From assembly GCA_002431345.1 (NCBI GenBank), contig DJEN01000026.1, positions 1,993 through 8,401 of the forward strand: a stretch of DNA of 6,409 nucleotides, written 5' to 3'. This document shows, one piece after another, positions 1 through 6,020 of the stretch. How positions within the stretch are numbered: position 1 is the stretch's first letter; the number at the start of each line of letters is the position of its first letter. The notes under the pieces were generated by a model, which did not search any database, was not told the DNA's origin, and saw nothing but the letters and a program-made list of their open reading frames with translations. This DNA is from Megasphaera sp. UBA5897 (lineage in GTDB: Bacteria > Bacillota > Negativicutes > Veillonellales > Megasphaeraceae). Both the position numbers and the translations under genes were made by a program.

Positions 1-649
1 GTGTGACTGCATTGTGGGCTACAATACCTATATCAAATTAATTGAAGAGCAGTTTTCTCACAAAGAACTGCTCATGACGGGCATGAAAAAAGAAATAGAC
101 CGCTGCCGCCTGGTACTGGAAAAAGCGCGGGAAGGCAAAACGACAGCAATTATTTCCAGCGGCGATGCCGGTGTCTACGGCATGGCTGGCATTATGCATG
201 AAGTAGCTGCCGGGTGCGATGATGTAGAAATCACGGTCATTGCCGGTGTCACAGCGGCCTGTTCGGGAGCGGCTCTTCTCGGTGCTCCGCTGGTCAGTGA
301 TTTTTGCTTGATTTCTCTGAGCGATTTGCTGACGCCGTGGGAAACCATAGAAAACCGCTTGGATTGCGCCGCTGCCGGTGATTTTGTCATTTGTCTGTAT
401 AATCCGTCGAGTAAAAAACGGGCGGACTATTTGGAAAAAGCGTGTGATATTATTTTGCGGCATCAGTCTGCCGGCACGCCGGCCGGCATCGTTCATCATA
501 TTGGCAGAGACGGCGAAACGACAGAAATTACGACGCTGGGCCATTTGCGCAAAATGCAGGCCGATATGTTTTCTACCGTATTTATCGGCAACAGCCAGAC
601 GAAAGTACTGGACGGCAAACTGGTTACGCCGCGGGGATATACTGTATGA
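1..649 (+). CDS. cbiH: Cobalt-precorrin-3B C17-methyltransferase (partial, 5' end outside window)
   Basis: This enzyme methylates C17 and drives ring contraction of (cobalt-)precorrin-3B, using S-adenosylmethionine in the cytoplasm. The reading frame is already open at base 2 (Cys-Asp-Cys-Ile-Val-Gly-Tyr) and continues the family's N-terminal VGYxTY motif. The GTG at 14 is therefore an internal Val codon, and the true start lies upstream with the GxGPG SAM-loop. Visible family motifs are SGDAGVYGMA (SAM-binding loop), the ISLSDLLTPWE segment, a LYNPSSKKR block, a GIVHHIGRDGE stretch, and the C-terminal IGNSQT...TPRGY ending typical of CobJ/CbiH. About 215 residues are present of a family length near 240, so only a short N-terminal piece is missing, unless the gene is fused upstream to another cob domain, which cannot be seen. 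Its TGA overlaps the ATG of cbiJ (ATGA). I use the anaerobic name because the neighbourhood is cbi-type; cobJ is the aerobic equivalent. Confidence 0.95.
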   Translation, partial: CDCIVGYNTYIKLIEEQFSHKELLMTGMKKEIDRCRLVLEKAREGKTTAIISSGDAGVYGMAGIMHEVAAGCDDVEITVIAGVTAACSGAALLGAPLVSDFCLISLSDLLTPWETIENRLDCAAAGDFVICLYNPSSKKRADYLEKACDIILRHQSAGTPAGIVHHIGRDGETTEITTLGHLRKMQADMFSTVFIGNSQTKVLDGKLVTPRGYTV

Positions 650-1401
650 AACGAGCCGTCTGGATTGTCGGCGGCACGACGGAAGGGAGGCTGCTGACTG
701 CCTATATCAGCCAGTTTGACGTATCGCTGCATGTATCCGTGGCAACGGCATACGGTGCTTCTCTGCTGCCGAAAAAAGAAAATATTGCTGTCTGGGTGAA
801 ACGAATGGAAGAAGCAGAGATGGAAGCTTTTCTGCAGCATCAGCAGATACAACTGGTGATTGATGCGACCCATCCCTATGCAGCAGCTGTCACAGCACAC
901 GTACAGGCAGCCTGCACGGCTCAAAAGACAGCGTATTGGCGTGTCGTGCGGCCTGCAGATACGTATGCGGGCTGCGTACCTGTCGATACGATGGAAGAAG
1001 CCGTCGATGTCCTCAGTCATACGACGGGGCCGATTTTTTTGACGACAGGCAGCAAAAATCTGGATGTATTTACACAGATACCGGATTATACAAAGCGTGT
1101 ATATGCCCGTATTCTGCCGACGATAATGTCACTGAAACGGGCTTTGGACCTGGGATATGAGCCGTCACACCTGATTTGCATGCAGGGACCGTTTTCTGCA
1201 TCGCTCAATGCGGCTATGTTTGCGCAGTATAAAGCTGCCTATGTCGTGACCAAAGATTCCGGCACGCCCGGCGGTTTTGCAGAAAAAGTCACAGCCGCCC
1301 GCAGTGCCGGTGCCGTGCTTATTGTCATCAAACGGCGGACGGAACAGGGCAGTTCTCTGGAAGATATTAAACAGGCATTTCAGCGATGGTACAAGGAGTG
1401 A
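646..1401 (+). CDS. cbiJ: Cobalt-precorrin-6A reductase
   Basis: This is the NAD(P)H-dependent reductase of the corrin macrocycle (precorrin-6A to 6B, or the cobalt form), CbiJ/CobK family. The protein is 251 residues, the usual family length. Motifs in order are GGTTEGR at residues 9-15 (N-terminal nucleotide-binding loop), DATHPYA at 73-79, TTGSKNL at 133-139, GPFS at 181-184, and the C-terminal TKDSGTPGGFAEK block at 202-214, which is diagnostic of the family. The start ATG at 646 overlaps the cbiH stop codon, a translational-coupling arrangement. Only a G-rich stretch (about 631-637) inside cbiH could serve as a ribosome binding site. The 3' end carries the ribosome binding site for the next gene. 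There is no signal peptide or membrane segment, so it is cytoplasmic. The family assignment is secure; whether the substrate carries cobalt is inferred from context. Confidence 0.95.
   Translation: MKRAVWIVGGTTEGRLLTAYISQFDVSLHVSVATAYGASLLPKKENIAVWVKRMEEAEMEAFLQHQQIQLVIDATHPYAAAVTAHVQAACTAQKTAYWRVVRPADTYAGCVPVDTMEEAVDVLSHTTGPIFLTTGSKNLDVFTQIPDYTKRVYARILPTIMSLKRALDLGYEPSHLICMQGPFSASLNAAMFAQYKAAYVVTKDSGTPGGFAEKVTAARSAGAVLIVIKRRTEQGSSLEDIKQAFQRWYKE
1393..1398 (+). promoter_or_regulatory. Ribosome binding site deciding the cbiE-cbiT start
   Basis: AAGGAG sits in the last codons of cbiJ, 10 bases before the ATG at 1409. The same reading frame is open further upstream (an ATG at 1277), but only the 1409 ATG has this site. 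Only that start also gives a protein beginning with the CbiE motif IIGIGPGHPDLLT. Confidence 0.85.
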
Positions 1402-1408
1402 TTATATC

Positions 1409-2620
1409 ATGCATGTCTATATCATTGGCATAGGGCCGGGGCATCCGGACTTGCTCACCATAGAAGCGAAAAAGGCGATTGCAGAAAGCCGCATCCTCGT
1501 CGGGGACAAACGGATGCTGCAGTTTTGGGATACAGCAGAAAAAGAAATACATGAAACGTACAAACCATCGGAAATCCGCCGTATTGCCGCATCACATGCC
1601 GCAGGGGCAGATACGATGTCCGTCCTCGTATCCGGTGATGTCGGCTTTTTTAGCTTGGCAGAGCTACTGCGTGACATTCCCGGCTGCATTGTTACGCGGA
1701 TTCCCGGCATTAGCAGTCTCGTGTATTTTGCTGCCAAACTGCAGATTTCCTGGCAGGATGCGTATATTATCAGCCGGCATGGACGCCGAGCCCCGTTACC
1801 TTGGGCCGTGCAGTGCCATTCTAAGGTATTTTGCCTGACCGGCGGTAAAGACAGCGTGTCATCATTATGTCAAGAACTTTGCCGATACGGACTGTCCCAT
1901 GTATACGTGCAGGCTGGCATCGATTTGTCATATCCGCAGGAACGCATTGTTTCCGGAACAGCCGCACAGCTGGCACAGCAGGAACTGCAGGGGCTGGCTG
2001 TCATGATGATACAAAATGACCGGGCTGTATGTCGGCCTATGCCGTATGCGGGACTCGATGACAGCCTTTTTCTGCGGGGCCGTGCGCCCATGACAAAGCA
2101 GGAAATACGCTGTATTGCCTTGTCCAAACTGCAGCCGCAGCCCGATGATATTGTCTATGACGTAGGTGCTGGTACGGGTTCTTGTTCCATAGAGCTGGCT
2201 CTGCAGGTACCGTGGGGCCATGTCTATGCCATGGAAATGAACCAAGAGGCTTTGCAGGTACTGCAGCAAAACAAAGAACGCTTTGCCGTCAGCCAACTGA
2301 CTATCGTACCGGGCGATGCAGCTGTAACGATACAGAATCTGCCTGTGCCGCAGCGAGTCTTTATTGGCGGCACTAAAGGCCGGCTAGGGGTGATTTTAGA
2401 TACGATTTATAAAAAAAATCCCTGCTGCCCAGTCGTTATGACGGCTATTACTGTAGAAACATTGGCAGTCGTGACAGCGTACTATGCGCAGCATACGGCG
2501 TATACACTGGATATTACCCAAGTCAGCATTGCCAAAAGCAAAGCCGCAGGCCCGTATCATATGATGATAGGGCAAAACCCGATATATATTTTGTCTGCAT
2601 ATCTAAAGGAGCAAGCCTAA
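1409..2620 (+). CDS. cbiET: Fused cobalt-precorrin-7 C5-methyltransferase / cobalt-precorrin-6B C15-methyltransferase (decarboxylating)
   Basis: This is a two-domain enzyme of 403 residues, the length of CobL-type fusions. The N-terminal CbiE domain (about 1-205) is a tetrapyrrole methylase: GIGPGHPDLLT at 7-17, VSGDVGFFSL at 74-83, and RIPGISS at 97-103. The C-terminal CbiT domain (about 212-403) is a class I Rossmann methyltransferase: RGRAPMTKQEIR at 223-234, the SAM loop DVGAGTGS at 251-258, an acidic MEMNQEAL strand end at 275-282, and FIGGTKG at 318-324. The protein adds the C5 and C15 methyl groups and removes the C12 acetate carboxyl. The chosen start has an AAGGAG site, and the gene lies 7 bases after cbiJ. 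Its TAA directly abuts the cbiA ATG, and its tail carries AAAGGAG (2605-2611) for that gene. One small oddity: the family's usual GGSGG in the CbiT part is GGTKG here. The symbol cobL is the equivalent name. Confidence 0.95.
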   Translation: MHVYIIGIGPGHPDLLTIEAKKAIAESRILVGDKRMLQFWDTAEKEIHETYKPSEIRRIAASHAAGADTMSVLVSGDVGFFSLAELLRDIPGCIVTRIPGISSLVYFAAKLQISWQDAYIISRHGRRAPLPWAVQCHSKVFCLTGGKDSVSSLCQELCRYGLSHVYVQAGIDLSYPQERIVSGTAAQLAQQELQGLAVMMIQNDRAVCRPMPYAGLDDSLFLRGRAPMTKQEIRCIALSKLQPQPDDIVYDVGAGTGSCSIELALQVPWGHVYAMEMNQEALQVLQQNKERFAVSQLTIVPGDAAVTIQNLPVPQRVFIGGTKGRLGVILDTIYKKNPCCPVVMTAITVETLAVVTAYYAQHTAYTLDITQVSIAKSKAAGPYHMMIGQNPIYILSAYLKEQA

Positions 2621-4009
2621 ATGAAGCAAGCAGCGATTCCGCGCGTACTCATTGCCGCCCCGTGCAGCGGCAGCGGCAAGACGACGATTGTCTGCGCCCT
2701 GCTGCGTGTTTGGCAGCGGCAGCATCTTCGTGTGGAAGCCTTTAAAAACGGCCCCGATTATATAGATCCGATGTTTCATACCCAAGTACTGCATACACCG
2801 TCGCATAACTTGGATTTATTTCTGCTGGGACGGGGACACAAGGGCGAAGCCAACGTCAATTATCTCTTGGCATCACATGCCAAACAGGCAGATATTGCCG
2901 TGTTGGAAGGAGCTATGGGATATTATGACGGCATTGGCACGACGAGTGAAGCCAGTGCGTACGATTTGGCAAGAGTAACCAAAACGCCGGTTATTTTGGT
3001 TGTAAACGGTAAAGGATCAGCCCTTTCTTTAGGAGCGCAAATACGCGGCATGGCACAATTCTATCAACCCAGTCAGATTGTTGGCTTTATCGTAAACCAT
3101 GTCCACGCCATGGTATATGCGTATTTCAAAGAAACGTGGGAAAAAACGGCCGGCATTCCTGCCTTGGGATATTTTCCGGATATGCCGGCATGCCGCTTTT
3201 CCAGCCGTCATTTGGGGCTGATTACAGCGGCGGAAATTGCTGATTTGCAGGAAAAAATCGATGCCTTGGCTGCAATGGCTGAGAAGACGCTGGATATTTC
3301 CGGTATCATGGCAACAGCCCGTCAGGCACCCATGCTTTCTTATGAAGAACCAACGGTTGCAGCCATCGTGTCTGCCCGTATTGCCGTGGCCCGTGATGAA
3401 GCGTTCTGCTTTTATTATGAAGACAGTCTGCATGTACTGGAACAGCTGGGAGCCGAGCTGGTCTTTTTCAGTCCTTTGCACGATGCGTCACTGCCGCCTT
3501 GCGACGGTCTCTATATTGGCGGCGGCTATCCGGAATTATATGCTGATATATGGGCAGCCAACCATACGATGAAGCAGCAGATTTTTCAAGCAATTAACCA
3601 AGGCTGTCCCTGTATTGCCGAATGCGGCGGCTTCATGTATCTGCTGCAGGCGTTTTGCCGTGATGGAAAATCTTATGCCGGCGTAGGAAGCCTTGCCGGT
3701 ACATCTCATATGACCCAGCGGCTGCAGCGGTTTGGCTACGTGACACTGACAGCGCAGGAAGACACTATGCTTTGCCGCGCCGGCGAAACGATGGAGGCCC
3801 ATGAATTTCATTATTCAGACAGTACCAACAACGGCACGGCGTTTTTGGCTGCCAAAGCGCAGGGAACACGCAGTTGGTTTTGTATGCATAGTCAAGGCCG
3901 TTTGCTGGCAGGATATCCGCATTTTCACTTTTTAGGCAACTCGGCATGGGCACGGCGTTTTGTGACCCAGTGCGATGTATACAGAAAGGAACAGCAGCAT
4001 GAAAATTGA
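2621..4009 (+). CDS. cbiA: Cobyrinate a,c-diamide synthase (glutamine-hydrolysing)
   Basis: This ATP- and glutamine-dependent enzyme amidates the a and c carboxylates of (cobalt-)cobyrinic acid. At 462 residues it has the normal CbiA/CobB length. The N-terminal synthetase domain has the P-loop APCSGSGKTT (13-22), KNGPDYIDP (42-50), and the EGAMGYYDG segment (96-104). The C-terminal class I glutamine amidotransferase-like domain has IGGGYPELYA (299-308), the nucleophile Cys335 in AECGGFMYL, RFGYV (370-374), AHEFHYS (393-399), and a GYPHFHF ending (431-437) with the family's catalytic-region histidines. All key residues I know for the family are visible, so it should be active. KNGPDYIDP and the length separate it from CobQ/CbiP. 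The ATG at 2621 follows the previous stop with no gap, with AAAGGAG 9 bases before it. The 3' end overlaps cbiC by 11 bases. Confidence 0.96.
   Translation: MKQAAIPRVLIAAPCSGSGKTTIVCALLRVWQRQHLRVEAFKNGPDYIDPMFHTQVLHTPSHNLDLFLLGRGHKGEANVNYLLASHAKQADIAVLEGAMGYYDGIGTTSEASAYDLARVTKTPVILVVNGKGSALSLGAQIRGMAQFYQPSQIVGFIVNHVHAMVYAYFKETWEKTAGIPALGYFPDMPACRFSSRHLGLITAAEIADLQEKIDALAAMAEKTLDISGIMATARQAPMLSYEEPTVAAIVSARIAVARDEAFCFYYEDSLHVLEQLGAELVFFSPLHDASLPPCDGLYIGGGYPELYADIWAANHTMKQQIFQAINQGCPCIAECGGFMYLLQAFCRDGKSYAGVGSLAGTSHMTQRLQRFGYVTLTAQEDTMLCRAGETMEAHEFHYSDSTNNGTAFLAAKAQGTRSWFCMHSQGRLLAGYPHFHFLGNSAWARRFVTQCDVYRKEQQHEN
3985..3990 (+). promoter_or_regulatory. Ribosome binding site deciding the cbiC start
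   Basis: AAAGGA lies 8 bases before the ATG at 3999, inside the 3' end of cbiA. An in-frame ATG at 3975 lies upstream of this site and would add eight residues unlike the family. The 3999 start is therefore preferred and gives the normal CbiC N-terminus. Confidence 0.8.
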
Positions 4010-4634
4010 ACATATTTTACCGGCAGACATAGAAAAACGAAGCATGGAAATTATCGAAGAAGAATTAGGTGCAATTCAGCTGCCGGCGGCAGAAAAAAAT
4101 ATTATCAAGCGCGTCATTCATACAAGTGCTGATTTTGAATATGCCCGCACACTGCGCTTCAGCACCGATGCCGTAGCCAAAGGATTAGCGGCACTGCAGC
4201 AGGGATGCACGATTGTTACGGATACCAACATGGCCTACATGGGCATCAGCCAGCGGGGATTGGATACACTGCACAGCACGAAAATATGCTTTATGGCTGA
4301 TGAAGACGTGGCCAAGATTGCCAAAGCCCAAGGGACAACACGGGCTGTAGCCTGCATGGACAAAGCCTGCGCCGTACGCGGCCCGTTGATTATTGCCGTA
4401 GGCAACGCACCGACAGCCCTGCTGCGGCTTGATGAATTAATCCGAGCAGGAAAAATACATCCGGATTTAGTTATTGGCGTCCCCGTAGGATTTGTCAACG
4501 TCGTCTACGCCAAAGACATTATCATGCAGTCCGGCGTCCCATATATCGTAGCCAAAGGCCGCAAAGGCGGCAGTACTATTGCCGCTGCGATTTGTAATGC
4601 CTTAATCTATACATTGACACGGAAAAAGGCCTAA
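3999..4634 (+). CDS. cbiC: Cobalt-precorrin-8 methylmutase
   Basis: This enzyme catalyses the 1,5-sigmatropic shift of the C11 methyl group to C12, converting (cobalt-)precorrin-8 to cobyrinate (CbiC/CobH family). At 211 residues it matches the family length. His41, in RVIHTSADFEYA, corresponds to the catalytic histidine known for CobH. Other family blocks are TDTNMAYMGI (74-83), VGNAPTALLRL (134-144), GVPVGFVNV (160-168) and GRKGGSTIAAAICNAL (187-202). The start at 3999 overlaps the end of cbiA by 11 bases, consistent with translational coupling. It is the last gene of the operon: the stop at 4632-4634 is followed 28 bases later by a strong hairpin terminator. In pathway order CbiC acts before CbiA although it is encoded after it. 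The product of this enzyme is the substrate of the upstream-encoded CbiA. Confidence 0.96.
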   Translation: MKIEHILPADIEKRSMEIIEEELGAIQLPAAEKNIIKRVIHTSADFEYARTLRFSTDAVAKGLAALQQGCTIVTDTNMAYMGISQRGLDTLHSTKICFMADEDVAKIAKAQGTTRAVACMDKACAVRGPLIIAVGNAPTALLRLDELIRAGKIHPDLVIGVPVGFVNVVYAKDIIMQSGVPYIVAKGRKGGSTIAAAICNALIYTLTRKKA

Positions 4635-4662
4635 TTAAATAGAACAGGAATATCTGTGGAGT

Positions 4663-4709
4663 ATCAAAAACACGTACATTTTGGTTATAGAAATGTACGT
4701 GTTTTTGAT
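4663..4709 (+). terminator. Rho-independent terminator, probably bidirectional
   Basis: Two 19-base arms (4663-4681 and 4691-4709) are exact reverse complements around a 9-base loop. The core stem is CACGTACATTT paired with AAATGTACGTG. It is flanked by five A on the left and five T on the right, so an RNA from either strand would form a hairpin followed by a U tract. It closes the cobalamin operon on the plus strand. On the minus strand it could stop transcripts that run past the LysR-type gene, whose stop codon lies 239 bases away. Confidence 0.9.
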
Positions 4710-4947
4710 GCGAATGGGAAGAGAATAGCTTTTATTTTATGCATAATACCCACACTTTTTTTACATGTAGGAGTCATGAAAACCTGGTAAAATAGCCATT
4801 CTTGGCAGTATAGGCTTTGTCAATGGTTCTTATTACCTATTTTGTGGTGTGTTTTTTTCTCAAAGATATAGCAGGCATGCTCAATGACAACGGGCTCGTC
4901 TATGTATCGGTCAACGAGCCGATGACGACGACCTTGCTTATCAGAGA
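4710..4947. other. Gene-free stretch with a possible coding remnant
   Basis: There is no recognisable intact gene between the terminator and the end of the LysR-type gene. The first part (about 4710-4815) is AT-rich, with a 10-bp palindrome (TTATGCATAA, 4737-4746) and an 8-T run (4755-4762). An AGGAG at 4769-4773 precedes a four-codon ATG frame. From about 4870 to 4940 the GC content rises. There the minus strand is open for 47 codons (4820-4963), containing DKQGRRHRLVDRYIDEPVVIEHA. The plus strand is also open, from a TTG at 4817 on into the antisense of the regulator. A short inverted repeat, GGCTCGT/ACGAGCC (4893-4899 and 4914-4920), has no T tract. The region may hold the decayed end of a gene or mobile element; I recognise no family. 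Confidence 0.4.
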
Positions 4948-5859
4948 TTACAATAAATCCCAATTAAAAAGCTGTAATTTATATTCTTTAATCCATTTAA
5001 AAAGAAACTTGCTAAATAGATGTTCTTCTTTGTTTACTACGCCACTGTTATTTTCAATCCAAAAAACATTTCTTTTTTGTTCTTCTTCGAAAGGCCTAAT
5101 TACTACATGTTTACTATCAGCAGAAAAAGCAATATAGTCAAGCGTAATTCCAATAGCGAGGTTACGTTCAGCCATGTTTATAATTAAAGAATCATTCGTT
5201 GTCTCTAGCTTAATTTTAGGATTAATATTTCTTTGGAATAGTCTTCTAACATTTGAGCTGTAGCAAGAATACGCCATACCCTTGCCAGCAATAGGTTGTT
5301 GGTCTAAGTCAGTTTGTGATATAGTTAACTTCTTTGCTAGAGGATTCTCTTTATTAATAACTACACAATTTTTATTACTATATAAATAGGTATGATTAAA
5401 AAGCTCACTATTTAATGTTCTGGTTATAATTGCTGTATCAATGTCTCTCCTTTCTAATTTTTCTACAATATCTTTTTCTGTTGTTTCAATAATATTTAAT
5501 AAAATATCAGGAAAAATTTTTTGAAAATCTTCAATAAACTTTATGGTTACATATTGTAAAAAACCATCTACAGCATATATGGTAAGAATCTTGTTTTCTC
5601 GTTTATAAAAACTTTTTATAGCATTTATGTTCTCATATTCTTCTAATATTTTAACTGCATGATTTTTTAGAAACACAGCTTCAGTGGTTGGTTCTAAAGA
5701 TTTTTTTCCTCTTATAAATAACGTCACTTGCAATTCTTCTTCTATTTCTTTGATCGTTTTACTTACTGCTTGTGGTGAGATAATCAGTTTTTCAGCAGCT
5801 TTTTTTATACTTCGTTGATTATAAATCTCTAAAAAATATTTTAATTGTCTAGGACTCAT
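4948..5859 (-). CDS. LysR-type transcriptional regulator
   Basis: This 303-residue protein has the standard LysR-family length and layout. The N-terminal winged helix-turn-helix spans about residues 1-60: MSPRQLKYFLEIYNQRSIKKAAEKL, then SPQAVSKTIKEIEEELQVTLFIR, with the alanine pair, the recognition-helix serine and the late Leu-Phe-x-Arg all in place. The rest, about 88-295, fits the two-lobed periplasmic-binding-like effector domain (DIDTAIITR, NPLAKKL and AERNLAIGITLDYIAF are typical elements). The start ATG (5857-5859, minus strand) has AGAGGG just upstream. It is transcribed away from an MBL-fold hydrolase gene, the classic arrangement in which a LysR protein regulates its divergent neighbour. 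The gene is much more AT-rich than the cobalamin operon and prefers A/T-ending codons, which suggests a different origin. The ligand cannot be told from sequence, and nothing ties it to cobalamin. Confidence 0.92.
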   Translation of the reverse strand: MSPRQLKYFLEIYNQRSIKKAAEKLIISPQAVSKTIKEIEEELQVTLFIRGKKSLEPTTEAVFLKNHAVKILEEYENINAIKSFYKRENKILTIYAVDGFLQYVTIKFIEDFQKIFPDILLNIIETTEKDIVEKLERRDIDTAIITRTLNSELFNHTYLYSNKNCVVINKENPLAKKLTISQTDLDQQPIAGKGMAYSCYSSNVRRLFQRNINPKIKLETTNDSLIINMAERNLAIGITLDYIAFSADSKHVVIRPFEEEQKRNVFWIENNSGVVNKEEHLFSKFLFKWIKEYKLQLFNWDLL

Positions 5860-5895
5860 ATTCCCTCTTATACATAAAGTAGTTTTAATAAACTA

Positions 5896-5924
5896 ATTAT
5901 AAATCAACCTTTTGGTTGATACAA
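5896..5924 (-). promoter_or_regulatory. Sigma-70-type promoter of the LysR-type gene
   Basis: Reading the minus strand, TTGTAT (-35, at 5919-5924) is followed after exactly 17 bases by a perfect TATAAT (-10, at 5896-5901). Transcription would begin near 5889, giving a leader of about 30 bases before the ATG at 5859. An inverted repeat occupies the spacer (see the operator entry). Confidence 0.7.
5903..5920. promoter_or_regulatory. Candidate LysR-type operator (inverted repeat)
   Basis: ATCAACC and GGTTGAT are exact reverse complements separated by TTTT. The repeat lies between the -35 and -10 of the regulator promoter and touches the last two bases of the -35. LysR-family proteins commonly bind interrupted dyads in the divergent intergenic region, repressing themselves and activating the neighbour. 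The arm spacing here is not the textbook T-N11-A, so assignment to this regulator rests on position and symmetry only. Confidence 0.5.
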
Positions 5925-5940
5925 GTTACCTTTTTTCTGT

Positions 5941-5971
5941 TTGTTTTGTAAATGATGATATGGCATATTAT
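5941..5971 (+). promoter_or_regulatory. Possible weak promoter for the MBL-fold hydrolase gene
   Basis: TTGTTT (5941-5946) and TATTAT (5966-5971) resemble -35 and -10 boxes, but the 19-base spacing is longer than ideal. A second AT-rich box, TATAAA (5975-5980), has no convincing -35. A poor core promoter fits a gene that needs an activator. The inverted repeat at 5903-5920 lies about 20 bases upstream of this -35, where an activator could act. Confidence 0.3.
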
Positions 5972-6005
5972 AGGTATAAATTGTTGCAAAACAAATACAT
6001 AAAAA

Positions 6006-6012
6006 AGTGAGG
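6006..6012 (+). promoter_or_regulatory. Ribosome binding site of the MBL-fold hydrolase gene
   Basis: AGTGAGG lies 8 bases before the ATG at 6021, supporting that start. There is no in-frame start with a better site nearby. Confidence 0.65.
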
Positions 6013-6020
6013 TCATACAT

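Noticed and set aside
14..16. GTG as start codon of the first gene
   Set aside because: The frame is open back to base 2 and the Val belongs to the family's VGYxTY motif. The gene is cut by the window edge, not started here.
38..544. Long minus-strand open frame under cbiH (168 codons), with similar ones under the other cobalamin genes
   Set aside because: These are antisense shadows of well-supported genes, with low-complexity translations and no domain features.
1277..1408. Longer N-terminus for the cbiE-cbiT gene
   Set aside because: The extra 44 residues overlap cbiJ in another frame, show no family resemblance and have no matching ribosome binding site. The 1409 start does.
3975..3998. 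Upstream ATG for cbiC
   Set aside because: It precedes the AAAGGA site and would add residues not found in CbiC. The start at 3999 fits both.
4769..4790. AGGAG followed by ATG as a small gene start or leader peptide
   Set aside because: The frame stops after four codons, and the spacing between AGGAG and ATG is only two bases. No attenuator-like structure follows.
4893..4920. GGCTCGT/ACGAGCC hairpin as a second terminator
   Set aside because: The stem is only seven bases, the loop is 14 bases and there is no T tract on either side.
4817..5137. Plus-strand open frame of 106 codons with a hydrophobic N-terminus
   Set aside because: Most of it is antisense to the LysR-type gene. It has only a TTG start, no clear ribosome binding site and no recognised domain. 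The part outside the regulator is covered as a possible remnant.
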